DNA of 64,000 bases from positions 5,040,391 to 5,104,390 of the forward strand of contig KK106982.1 in NCBI GenBank assembly GCA_000611775.1, given 5' to 3'. The stretch is from Umbilicaria muhlenbergii. Its lineage: Eukaryota; Ascomycota; Lecanoromycetes; Umbilicariales; Umbilicariaceae. Numbering within the stretch: the stretch's first letter is position 1; the number at the start of each line of letters is the position of its first letter. Below the pieces are notes generated by a model. The model saw nothing but the letters and a program-made list of their open reading frames with translations. It searched no databases and was not told where the DNA came from. Below are positions 12,091 through 22,378 of the stretch, piece by piece. Both the position numbers and the translations under genes were made by a program.

Positions 12091-13210
12091 CATCTGCAAC
12101 TTGGCAGCCCGCTCAAAAATAAGATTTTAGTTAATAATACTTTATGCGCTCAGAGCACTCTCTGAGCAGTAAATGAGCTCATACAGATTTTACACTTTAA
12201 ATAACTATTATACCTTCATGAATAATAAGAAACTTTTTATTGAAAAGTTTTAAATCTCTTTATTCTGTACACTTTACAAACTAAAGATTTCTTCATAAGT
12301 TTTAATTTGCAATAGTTATGAATTAAAAAACTTTTAACTAATTATAAATATATTAGCATATTGAATAACTATTGCGCTTTTATACTGATGATATAACTTT
12401 CAGTTTATAAGTTATAGAGAAGAAGCTATTAAACAGTTCTATAACTTAAAGTTTTTTTATAACTGTTGTTGTTAAAAAGTTACATTGATTTCAAACTTCC
12501 AGTGATGAAAATCACAACATTAATAAACAGACTTTTAATGACTTTTTGAATAACTCAACAACAACAACACATAAAAAAAAACTTTGTATAAGAAAACTCT
12601 TAAACAGCTTATTCTCTACAACTTATAAACTAAAAGTTATATCATAAGTATAAAAGCGCAATAGTTATTCAAAGTATATGACTTTTTTTGAAAGATTTTT
12701 CGCTATTAAAAACTTGAATTAAATATAACTTAACAACAACAGCAGTTATAAAGAAACTTTTAATTTAACATTAATAAAAAATACTATTCTTTATAACTTA
12801 TGCATTGAAAGTTTCTTCATATCTGTTGAGGTGCAAAAGCTATTAAAGTGTGTAAATTTTTAAGTGATGAAAATCTTGAAGTGCTTTAAATATTCAGAAC
12901 TCAACACTTATACAGTGCTTTCAGACTCAACAAATCATGATTTTTGATTGCAGAAAAGTGAATTTTAGCAAAAGTTTACTTATTATAAATTTTACTGTTA
13001 TTATAACACTGCGTGTGTACTTGTTTAAACAATTGTTTTAATAATTATTTTCTTATCACAAAATTTTGATGTTCCGCTCAAGATTTAAGGTTGAGCTCAA
13101 AGCGCTCAAAGGGTGCTAAGAGCAGCTGTTAGCTGAGACATGAGATCAGAAGCTCAGAGCACTCAAAGTGTTAAAAATTAACTCAAAGTTAACTTACTAA
13201 ATTGCTGATG
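12091..13210 (+). mobile_element. IR-1, inverted-repeat element, copy 1 (1120 bp)
   Basis: One of four copies of a non-coding element with imperfect terminal inverted repeats of about 24 bases (CATCTGCAACTTGGCAGCC at one end, the reverse of CTTACTAAATTGCTGATG at the other). Subterminal blocks are rich in GAGC/GCTC motifs. The AT-rich middle contains long inner inverted repeats: about 12360-12445 pairs with 12600-12680. No coding capacity is visible. The left flank is family C and the right flank is family G, so no clear target duplication can be read. I regard it as a non-autonomous DNA transposon of unknown superfamily. Confidence 0.7.
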
Positions 13211-13410
13211 TGCATTAATATGTTCATCATTGTCATTGACAATGTCAGAAGCAGAGGTGTCAACAGTTAATAATGTAGACTTGTTAATTAAAGGCTCTGA
13301 TTTAATTTAATTGACTGCTTCACTGATCTGATGAGATTGAAGTGTTGATGTCATCATGTCTTATTTACTTCTGACATGACTGTTCACCTGAAGGTACTGA
13401 GCAAGCAGTA
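13211..13410 (-). mobile_element. Family G 5' leader and gag fragment (fossil)
   Basis: This short piece matches the inverted sequence of about 44078-44260 at the start of the plus-strand G copy. On the minus strand it follows directly after the end of the G LTR at 13411, as a leader would. Only the beginning of a G element survives here; IR-1 abuts it on the left. Confidence 0.65.
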
Positions 13411-13667
13411 TGTAAAAAACTGAGTGTATGATAATCATCATATAGGTGTTGAACAGGGTGTTATAAGCAATATAATCATGAAAGGATCAATGTAGTGATT
13501 ATACATCTTTTATTCAGTCACAAAATTGATTATTAAGAAAGCAGGTTTCTGAACTTCCTTGTGAAGAGTTTTACTTGATGTCAAGGCACTAGGCGCTGAG
13601 TCATCATATTTAAGTTATAATGTTGTATCATAGTGTCATACTATAGTGTCATATCATAGTGTCATAC

Positions 13668-14507
13668 NNNNNNNNNNNNNNNNNNNNNNNNNNNNNNNNN
13701 NNNNNNNNNNNNNNNNNNNNNNNNNNNNNNNNNNNNNNNNNNNNNNNNNNNNNNNNNNNNNNNNNNNNNNNNNNNNNNNNNNNNNNNNNNNNNNNNNNNN
13801 NNNNNNNNNNNNNNNNNNNNNNNNNNNNNNNNNNNNNNNNNNNNNNNNNNNNNNNNNNNNNNNNNNNNNNNNNNNNNNNNNNNNNNNNNNNNNNNNNNNN
13901 NNNNNNNNNNNNNNNNNNNNNNNNNNNNNNNNNNNNNNNNNNNNNNNNNNNNNNNNNNNNNNNNNNNNNNNNNNNNNNNNNNNNNNNNNNNNNNNNNNNN
14001 NNNNNNNNNNNNNNNNNNNNNNNNNNNNNNNNNNNNNNNNNNNNNNNNNNNNNNNNNNNNNNNNNNNNNNNNNNNNNNNNNNNNNNNNNNNNNNNNNNNN
14101 NNNNNNNNNNNNNNNNNNNNNNNNNNNNNNNNNNNNNNNNNNNNNNNNNNNNNNNNNNNNNNNNNNNNNNNNNNNNNNNNNNNNNNNNNNNNNNNNNNNN
14201 NNNNNNNNNNNNNNNNNNNNNNNNNNNNNNNNNNNNNNNNNNNNNNNNNNNNNNNNNNNNNNNNNNNNNNNNNNNNNNNNNNNNNNNNNNNNNNNNNNNN
14301 NNNNNNNNNNNNNNNNNNNNNNNNNNNNNNNNNNNNNNNNNNNNNNNNNNNNNNNNNNNNNNNNNNNNNNNNNNNNNNNNNNNNNNNNNNNNNNNNNNNN
14401 NNNNNNNNNNNNNNNNNNNNNNNNNNNNNNNNNNNNNNNNNNNNNNNNNNNNNNNNNNNNNNNNNNNNNNNNNNNNNNNNNNNNNNNNNNNNNNNNNNNN
14501 NNNNNNN
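13668..14507. other. Assembly gap (840 N)
   Basis: A run of undetermined bases. It begins immediately after the left target duplication of the large hAT, so it should contain that transposon's left terminal repeat and possibly the end of a minus-strand gene. Reading frames spanning the gap are artefacts. Confidence 1.
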
Positions 14508-14965
14508 ACTTTTGATATCATTTGATTTCACGCAGCGCTTAAACTGTACAATCATTGAGATAGATCATTAGAATTGATCATTATTATGCTGATATAACTT
14601 ATCATCAGGTCATGCAGCAGGTTTAAGCATTATAAGCTTTTCAGTTAAATGTGAAGTTCCTGCTGCTCTTGCAGCAGCATCAGCTGTTCTTCATGCATGA
14701 ATATCAATATGATACTGTGCCAGGCGCTGTTGATAATTGGTGATGAGGATGATGATGATGATGATGATGACTTGTGCATTGGTTTTCTTCTTTCTAGGAT
14801 TGGCCTTGGCCTTGGCCTTGGCGTGCGCAGCATGAGCTGAACCAGCTTTTGCTTTTGCTTTTGCAGCAGTCTTTTCATCAGTTACTGAGGCTTTTCAGGG
14901 TGCTTTGATTGTTATTTGTTTCATTCATGTCATTCTGAAATGTTAGAAATGATCATTATGTTGAG
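14508..14965 (-). pseudogene. Possible third gene of hAT-T, Ala/Lys-rich (uncertain)
   Basis: On the minus strand, 14965 to 14640 is open in more than one frame. One frame encodes alternating Ala-Lys stretches followed by a basic patch (NPRKKKTNAQ), like a nuclear DNA-binding tail. Another gives MKRLLQKQKQKLVQ and a Ser run produced by an ATC/ATG microsatellite (14747-14770). Further left, a stretch with the TAATGAT motif and TTGTACAG at 14547-14554 looks like an intron of the kind found in the other genes of this transposon, so an exon may continue into the gap. Repeats here can create open frames by chance, so the existence of a gene is not certain. Confidence 0.3.
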
Positions 14966-14999
14966 AATACAGAACCTACATGTTATGAACTGATGATTT

Positions 15000-15090
15000 A
15001 TTGTGATAGTGAATGATGTTGAGATCATAATAAAGTGAGTGAAGGTGATTGTGAATGATGTTGAGATCATAAAGTGAGTGAAGGTCATGA
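15000..15090. repeat. Short direct duplication in hAT-T
   Basis: The phrase GTGAATGATGTTGAGATCAT followed by AAAGTGAGTGAAGGT occurs twice, near 15008 and 15050. It lies in the non-coding stretch between the divergent genes of the transposon, where promoters would be expected. Confidence 0.6.
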
Positions 15091-15379
15091 TGTTATTTCA
15101 GTGTCACATGCTTTTATGTTAAGTTTAAAGTATGCATTAATAAGATCATGTTGACATCATCCTCATCTTAAATTTCTGTCATCCCTCATCTCAATTATTT
15201 ACATTTTTACAAATCATTTATCTCTTGACCTGCAAGCAGTCTTCTCATCAGTCATTGAATGCACATCTTTTACTCATGATATTTCACGTCCTGGCCTTTG
15301 TGGTGAGCCTCATGACTCTCATGATGCACATATTAACTCTTATGATCAGTCAGCTCAGTCTGCTCTATTAAGGATGAGT

Positions 15380-15830
15380 GTTACCCCTGTTGAAGAAGGC
15401 TTCATTAATGAGTTTTAACTTCTTTTATTAAAAAAGATAATATAATGATCTGTTGATTAATTATACATGACAGGCCTTGTAGAACTCTCATCATCATCAG
15501 CTCAAGAGAGTGATTCTTAAGCTACTTCTGTTGCAGAAGCCTTCATTAATGAGTTTTAACATTTTTTATTTTAACAAGATGTTATAATGATCTATTGACT
15601 GATTATACATGATAAGTCTTGTAGAACTCCCCTCATCATCAGCTCATGTGAGTGACTCATATGTCATACCTGTTGCAGAAGTTTTCATTAGTGAGTTTTA
15701 ATATTTTTTATTATAACAAGATGTTATAATGATTTATTGACTGATTATACATGACAGGCCTTGCTGAACACTCTTCATCATTAATACAAGTGAGTGAGTC
15801 CTCTGTGATGACATCATCAACAAAAAAACA
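15380..15830 (+). repeat. 142-bp tandem exon-intron unit (3 copies)
   Basis: The acceptor region ATACATGACAGGCCTTG recurs at about 15466, 15608 and 15750, exactly 142 bases apart. Each unit contains about 80 coding bases (GLVELSSSSA... to ...AFINEF) and an AT-rich intron of about 60 bases with the TATAATGATCTATTGA motif. The second acceptor reads AAG instead of CAG. Whole exon-intron units were duplicated in tandem. Confidence 0.8.
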
Positions 15831-15985
15831 TGCTTATACAGCACAATCTGATGATGAGAATGTGCAAACTGAGTAAATTTTAAACTCTTCAACACCCTCT
15901 GTTCTTACTACCCCTCATAAGCCGCGCACAAAGTGAATAAAGACTGAAGTGAATAGTGATATTAGCAGTTTTTAAACAAAGATCA

Positions 15986-16037
15986 GTAAGTATTCTAATG
16001 ATCTATTGTAATGAAATCACTAATTATGCATTCTTAG
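15986..16037 (+). other. Intron in the accessory gene
   Basis: It starts GTAAGTATTC and ends GCATTCTTAG, with a CACTAAT branch-like motif upstream of the acceptor. Its removal joins the reading frame ...DISSF.TKIS to ALKTLNKY. The 52-base length is typical of fungal introns. Confidence 0.65.
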
Positions 16038-17679
16038 CGCTCAAAACACTTAATAAGTATACAAAACCTTCAATTTATGTTGAAGGTGAAGAAGAAATGT
16101 TCATAGCAGAAAAGGTTCAAGCAAAAGTGACTGTCAAGGCAGTAAACAAGATTGTTGAAGCACTTATGAAAGACCTCACAAATTTCAGCCTAAAAAAGAC
16201 TGCTGACTCATACTTCACAACATCTCAGAAGGTGATTGAGGCGCGTGAACTTCATCATGAGAGAATGCAGAATCTTGATGAAGCAGTGTTACTGAAAGCT
16301 GATGATCATGATCAAGCTGCTGTCTTTCAAGCTAGGAAAAAGCTAAGGCTTACTGATGCATGAAAAGCTGTCAACTCAGCAGATTGAAAGGTTATGAAAG
16401 AAAAGTGTTGACTAAATGTTCTGACAGATCATTTCAATACTGATGAAAGTGATATGTGTTTTTCTTTCTACATTTTAATTCAGGAATCAACTCACAAATG
16501 ATAATTAAATTCTTTCAAGTGCAACATGAGCAACAGCTGCGTCATGCAGCATATTAAGTGCAACAGAAAGAGGAACAGGAGTGTGTAAAAACTTTCAACA
16601 TAATAAGAACATTAAGAGAAGACTTTAAATCTGCATTTAAGTCATTTGTCTTTATGATAATATTATAACAATCTCTTGTAATGATCATGCATGCTTATGA
16701 TTATGCAGGATTCAAAAGATGAATATTAAAGAGTTGTCATCATCAGACTTGTCATCTCTGTGAAGTGTTATGAATGAATCACCTGAATTAATGATCTTTA
16801 AGATTTAATTGATGCTGAAGATCCTGACTCAGCTGACATCATGAGAAAGTTTCATAAGCAGATTATGAACTCAGATCATATTAAAGATTCAGAAAAAAAA
16901 TCAGTGCAGATCTTTTACATTTTAAAATTTTATTATAATGATATTTATTCAAAACTGTTTAACTATTTGTACTCTGCTCTGAGACAACAGGTTCTGAAGG
17001 AGGATGTTATCATGATTGTTAACTCACAAATTAAGACAGTTCATACAGAGTCATCTGAAACATACTTTAATGAGGATGATCAAATGTCTGATTTCATAAT
17101 CAAAGAGTCATTCAAAATTCTTAAAGGAGATGATAATGAAGATGATGTTGATCTTTCCTTAATTATTATGAGCTCTGATGACTTCATTCAACATCTTGAA
17201 GCTGTTTTTGCCTCTGATGACAATAATATCCTCATAGAGAGTGAGGTAGCTACAGGATATGAGGAGGAAAAGTTTAAAGATGAAAATGCAGATGATGCAA
17301 ATGCAGGTGATGCAAATGCAGATGATGCAAATGCAGGTGATGCAGATGATGCAGATGATGAGTAAATGAATGAATCAAAGTCTGAATCTTAATGAAGTAG
17401 ACAAGCATTATCTGACATGATCAGACATTTTCAAGGATGTTGACTGTTTAATAAACATTAAGTGCATCAATCAGAGTGTGTGATTTGTCAGGTGACATTG
17501 ATTGTCATAATCACATGTTAAAATTCCTTTTTCAGAATAGTCTAGTCTTTAATTCAATGCATGTATGTACTTTTTTAATTAAGTGATTAAAATTCAAGCT
17601 CTGCTCAAATAAACTGTTTAATTCAAAGGGCTTTCTGTATTCTCATACCCTTTAACATCATTATTCATCTTAAGACAGC

Positions 17680-20601
17680 ATGATTTCTTCACAATTTACT
17701 TTTACTTCTGAAGACAGTTAAGCTTCAGCTTCACAGTCAACTTCTGTTGACCTCTTATTTATCACTGAATCATCATCAGCATGTCTTTTATGAAACAGAA
17801 AGAATGATTATGTTCTTTGAATCTCTGAGTTTCATGATGAATTTGAAAAGTGGTGAGAGTGAATGAAATAAGGTCAGGATACACTCAAGAAGATGATAAG
17901 ACACAAGCCTGTTCTTTAAGATAATACAAAGTGAAAGGCTCTGCTGTGAGCATCATATCATGAGGTTGTTGAAATTAAAACTGAGAAGCCTGCTGTTATC
18001 TGTAAACTTTGTGAGAAAGTTCTGAAACATTTTAATTTTAATGATGCAGGGAGCAATGATATGACAAAGCATATCAACATCAAAAATTGTGAGGTGAATT
18101 GAACAGGGCAGATGACTTTTTCTCAATTATTACAAAAGGTACTGACTTCTTTAAACCTCTGTTATAACAATTTATTCTAATGATATGACTTCAGTTCATC
18201 AACTCTGTACTCATTAAGCTCACGTTTAGCAGATTTACACAAGAAGCCTTTAAAGATTAACTTGTTTAAATAATTCTTAACCTCAACATGTCTTTCTGCT
18301 CAGTTGAACATTCCTCATTTTTATGCTTGCTTGATTTTCTTCAACTTGATGTTGAGGTTTCTCATCAAATCAAGTTCTCTCACCTTGTCAAGAAGTGAGC
18401 AAAGGAACTTAAAAAAACTGTGTTAATAAAATTAAGATCAAGGATGAAAGTTTCTTTAGCACTTGACTGTTGAACAAGTTCAAATAACCTTGCATTCCTT
18501 GACATCACTGATTACTTCATAGATGATAATTAAGATTATCATGAGGTTCTTCTTGAGTTCTCTCCTCTTCACGGCAAGCATACAGGGAAGAATTTGATAA
18601 AGATGATAATAAATGTACTTAATAATTATGAGCTCCTGAATAAGCTCCTTGCTATCACAGCTGACAATGCCTTGAACAATGAAACACTGTACATAAAGTT
18701 GACATCACTGCTATGAAAATGAAAGATTCATTGAAATGAAGACATGAATACTGTCAACTGCATGACACATGTCTTTTAACTATTCATCAATGCACTACTA
18801 CACTCACTCAAAGTGTCAGCAAACAATGACAATCCTACAAAGAAGTGAGATATCAAAACACTGAGTCAATTAAAAGAGGTGCATGAGAAGGATAAAGACT
18901 TTAATTTTACATTTTGAAAGGTTTTAGTCTTTTTAATGATATATTATAATGATCAATTAACTTTGCGTTCAGGTCCGTGCATTAGTCATTGCAGTCAACT
19001 CATCATCACAATGACTTGAGAGATATAAAGTCACTCAGATTAATACACCCTCTTATTTGCAGAAGGGCTTAATTGAAAATGTTGTGACAAGATGAAACAG
19101 TTTTTTCTTCATGCTTAAATGAGCATATGAGATGCATGAGTTCAGCAGAGAATGAATAAAAGAGAAGAAGTTTATATGATGAGTTTTAATACTCAGTGAC
19201 ACTGAATGAGAGCAGATCAGGTATCTCATCAGTTTATTATAATCATTTTAAAACTTTACAGATGCGCTGAGAGTGACAGATCAATTAAACATTTTTTGCA
19301 TTTAAATCATTTATAATGAACTTTTCAATCATTTAGAGTGACAGCGTCAAGAAGTTTGAAAGTTTAAACTCAAATGATCTTCTAATCTGCAGGAGGTTAT
19401 TGCAGCAGCAAAAAATAAACTTTCAGCATATTATGAATGAACATATGATGAGTGAGGAGTATTGTTTGCAGTAGATGCCTGCCTTGATTCTTCTTTAAAG
19501 CTTGATTTATTCAAGGTAAGCAGTCAACATTTTTAATGATTTATTGTAATGATTTTAAACTTTATATTCTAATCACTACTGCAGGGCGCTGAATGAGACT
19601 CTGAGGATTATGCACAGTATCAACAAGAGTTCCTTGATTATTATGAAGTGAATTATCAAGAACAGGAGATTATTCAGTATCAGTCATGACAGCCTGCATC
19701 TTTTAACATGATGAAGAAATCCCTGAAGAGTGTTCTTCTAACTTCAAGAAGTTTCACACTTCAGAGATCAAGAGAGTGAAGCCTCATGATACTTTAATGA
19801 AATGAAATTAAAGCATGACAACATTCTTCTTTTATGAAAACAGCTGAAGATCAGTAAGCCTGTTTTATCACAAATGACAAAGGACATTCTTGCTATATCA
19901 GTAATTAATGTAGGTGTGAAGCGCCTTTTTTTCATGACATGAGATGTTGTTACTTATTATCAGAGTCACTTCAACTCAGACATTATATCTGACATCATGA
20001 TAATCAAAAAATGTGACACTACTCACATTCATGATATGATGGCACATGAGGAAGATATACAATAATATACTCAAGATGATTAATCTCCTCCTGCAGATGA
20101 ACTCACCCCTAATGATCAAGAATGTGAAACACAGTGAGTGAATATGAATGATGCTGAGAGTCTTACTCACATTTCTTTATCACATGATGAAGGTGATGCA
20201 TCAAATGTCAGACATAAAGATGAAGGAGAATATATGTCAGCACATAAAAGAGGAAAATAATGAGTCATTGAAGTATTCAAGTATGTTACTTAATGTAATA
20301 TATTATTGTCTGTCTAATAAGAAGCAGTGATACTGAGGAGTTAATGAATGAGGATTATGATGTGAATGAGCTGAATGATGATGAGCCTTGAGCATTATCA
20401 TTTAATGTTAATCATATGAGGTCACCTGCAAAGCTACAGAATGTTACTGATGTAACTGAAAACTTAAATGAGCTATCAATTCTATCAGGTCAGCATGATA
20501 AACCATTAAACTTAAGTTTCATACTCATGAAAACATCAATCAGCTCAAGAGCAAGACTAGGATATGTCTTGAGTAACAAGAGACAGCTGCAAAGAAAATG
20601 A
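17680..20601 (+). pseudogene. BED-finger hAT transposase, multi-exon, decayed
   Basis: This gene would cut and reinsert the transposon. Its ATG at 17680 follows a TTAAGACAGC context. A BED zinc finger lies at about 17992-18093, with cysteines in AVICKLCEKVLKHF and partners in TKHINIKNC. An RNase H-fold core follows: LLEFSPLHGKHTGKN near 18550, LLAITADNALNNETL near 18645-18690, and a CMTHVF motif near 18755. The C-terminal dimerisation region is at about 19855-19945 (LSQMTKDILAISVINVGVKR). An acidic tail and a basic end (RARLGYVLSNKRQLQRK) finish at 20601. Introns include about 18140-18193, about 18920-18972, 19217-19260 and 19514-19584. Stops, mostly TGA, interrupt several exons, so it is inactive as read. 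Confidence 0.85.
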
Positions 20602-20689
20602 TCAAGATTAAAGTCATTAAGATAAATTGATAGTCTAGATCATTATAATGAATCATTACAATATATTAATTTCCCTGTGTCTGAATTAA

Positions 20690-20890
20690 CCTTTCCCCGT
20701 GTCTCAAAATCACTGACAGCCATATATAAAAAGTCACGTGATCAGGATTTCACTGAGATTAAAAGACAGAACAGGACAGGACTCCTGTCTTAATCTCAGA
20801 GGACAGAATTATTATTTAATCTTGTATCTCATCTCATTCTGTCTTATTCATTCATCCTGAACTGAGACTCCTGTCTCAGCAGTCACCTTA
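20690..20890. repeat. Right terminal region of hAT-T
   Basis: It aligns through most of its length with 11140-11336 of the small hAT, including CACTGACAG and AGTCACGTGA blocks and the terminus (CAGTCACCTTA against CGGTCACCCTA). Most clear differences are C/T or G/A changes at CpC or CpG. This region probably holds the transposase binding sites. Confidence 0.85.
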
Positions 20891-21429
20891 TGTCATACTG
20901 TCATACTACTATATATGATGACCTTGACACAACATTTCCCTTCTCATGATGCCATCCTTGATGTCAATTGACTTCAAATTCATCATTATAGACATCATCA
21001 TGATGGCTTGATAAGTAATTGATCATGTAGAGTGAGGATGTGAAACTGTATTAAAGTAAGATTGATCACATGTTTTTACTTAATTATGATGATATTACAC
21101 CTGACAGTAAGCTCTTCTTCTTAACATAAACATCAAAATTAAAATGTTTATCATAAATTTAAAACACTCTTTTCTTGTGTTTTTTCTTCATCATCTTTCT
21201 TATGACATGTTGTCATATTTTTCATGATTTTTTCACAGCTCATTGAGTGACCTGATGACTTCATGACATCATCCTCATTGCAGAGGTGTTCACCTCATGA
21301 AGAGAGTGTCATAAAGCTTGCAGCTCACAGTTTAACATTCTTGTGATGTCATACTTTCTGTCATATATCATATGAATGTTAACATAATATATAAGCAATC
21401 AATAATTGAACTCTTGAACTCATGATCAT

Positions 21430-21965
21430 GAACAATGATGAAGACCTGCTTTCATCAGGGAAGCTCATTGATCTCTGAGCTCAATGTGATGAGAAGAGCT
21501 CTGAGTCAGAGTTGATGAGTGAAACTGTGATGATTGACACCTTCAGAAAGAGATGAAGAAACAGAGTGATAAAACTGACTATTCAATGCTTGAAGAGGAT
21601 CAAGCATTTATTTTTAAATGACATCTTCAGCAGTGATTTCTGCTCTGTGTGATGTCATGATGATACCTCACTGCCGGTGTGCATGCAGCAGGGTCATCAT
21701 CATGAGTGTGTGATTTAAGAGAATCTCAGTCACATGCTGTCAGGTACTGCTCACTGTGGCTTTTGCAGAAAAGTTAAAATTGATCAGTGCTTCATATTGC
21801 AGGTCAATTCAGCCTGTGCTTATTGCACATCACTTCACAACTCTCATGATTAATGCATGATGAAGTCTTCAATCATCACTGCCTCAGCCTTTGAGAGCTT
21901 TGATGTTGTTGTTTCATATGCACGTGCTTATGATGACAGAAGGAGTGAAGACACATTGTAAATTT
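21430..21965 (+). pseudogene. Antisense cysteine-rich reading frame in family G
   Basis: It runs opposite to pol, between the small frame at 22169-22378 and the 3' LTR. Cys/His-rich pieces are readable: SLPVCMQQGHHHECVI near 21675, GTAHCGFCRKVKIDQCF near 21743-21800, and NSACAYCTSLHNSH near 21810-21850. The frame ends near DDRRSEDTL and TAA at about 21958. A TATA-like ATAATATATAAGC lies upstream near 21388. The pattern suggests a zinc-binding fold. The same segment lies inverted at 51690-52165. It is broken, and its function is unknown. Confidence 0.45.
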
Positions 21966-22168
21966 ATCTTTTTTAATCCTCTTTCATTTTGTTTCATTTA
22001 ATATGAATATGATGTACTTGTCATACTTATGACATTTTGTTGTATTATTGTACATACAATATTTTGTCATACTGCTGTACTGTTGCACTGTTGTACTATT
22101 AATATGCTAATTGTTGTATAACACCTGACAGTTGATTAATTCCTCATGCTGTCACTTTTTATTAATCA

Positions 22169-22378
22169 TTACTGACACTCTTCACACTCTTTGCAGTCAC
22201 TTCTTAACATGAGTTTCTTGACTTCCTTGAGGTTGAAATGTGTTAATTCAGTAGTTCTGAGAAGCTCATTCAAGCTCTTGCTGTCTTGCTGAAAAGCACT
22301 GCTCACGCTCTTTATGTCCTCAACACTCATTAATCTCATCATCATCAAGAGTACATTGAACTCTGTGAGTGTCAGCAT
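22169..22378 (-). pseudogene. Small frame downstream of pol in family G
   Basis: A 69-codon open frame (MLTLTEFNVLLMMMRLMS... ending CKECEECQ) in the same direction as pol. A diverged version lies at about 51293-51497 in the plus-strand G copy with the same order of features. It has a helical, leucine-rich body and a cysteine-glutamate end. Because both copies share it, it is part of the element rather than a chance frame. I do not recognise its family. Confidence 0.45.

Larger units (their letters stand above)
15240..17365 (+). pseudogene. Accessory multi-exon gene of hAT-T, unknown function, acidic tail
   Basis: The first recognisable exon (about 15240-15417) ends VTPVEEGFINEF. Two further copies of its end follow as separate exons in a 142-base tandem array. 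A later exon joins across an intron at 15986-16037 (GTAAGT, CTAAT, TTAG) to an open stretch reaching 16363, predicted to be largely helical and charged (FIAEKVQAKVTVKAVNKIVE). A last open stretch (16841-17365, 174 codons) ends in a repeated acidic tail of DDANAG type. I see no known enzyme motif. The open frames are long for this region, but some exons carry stops (TGA where Trp is likely, and TAA). It could be a second transposition protein or a host-interaction factor; both are guesses. It may also be two genes, with a boundary between 16400 and 16840. Confidence 0.5.
13668..20890 (+). mobile_element. Large autonomous-type hAT transposon (hAT-T), about 7.2 kb
   Basis: The 8-base sequence TGTCATAC occurs at 13660-13667, just before the gap, and at 20891-20898, just after a terminus ending GCAGTCACCTTA. 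It is the target duplication of a hAT inserted into a G LTR. The right 200 bases match the small hAT at 11140-11336. Inside lie a possible minus-strand gene (14508-14965), a plus-strand accessory gene (about 15240-17365) and a BED/hAT transposase gene (17680-20601). Introns share an unusual TATAATGATYTATTG-like motif upstream of the acceptor. Several exons are interrupted by stops, so the element is decayed, though some frames exceed 130 codons. Confidence 0.85.
13411..20929 (-). repeat. LTR of family G, split by a large hAT
   Basis: The LTR occupies 13411-13667 and 20899-20929. Its ends are TGTAAAAAAC and CTTGACA as read on the plus strand. The total is about 288 bases without the duplicated site, matching the 287-base solo G LTR at 60717-61003. 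On its right lies a purine-rich tract and the 3' part of G (minus). On its left lies a G leader. One LTR therefore joins two G bodies in tandem. The hAT lies between 13668 and 20890. Confidence 0.8.

Noticed and set aside
12091-13210. IR-1 as a solo LTR
   Set aside because: Its ends read CATC...GATG with matching inverted termini, no polypurine tract or leader adjoins it, and no 5-base duplication is seen.
12091-13210. IR-1 as a Helitron
   Set aside because: It has terminal inverted repeats on both ends and lacks TC...CTRR ends with a terminal hairpin.
13646-14555. Reading frames of about 290 codons across the N run
   Set aside because: They consist almost entirely of undetermined bases.
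17680-20601. The idea that TGA codes for tryptophan in this organism
   Set aside because: In the hAT transposase and Crypton, TGA appears both where Trp and where Arg is expected, TAA stops occur too, and non-coding copies show the same C-to-T pattern. Mutation explains it better than a different genetic code.
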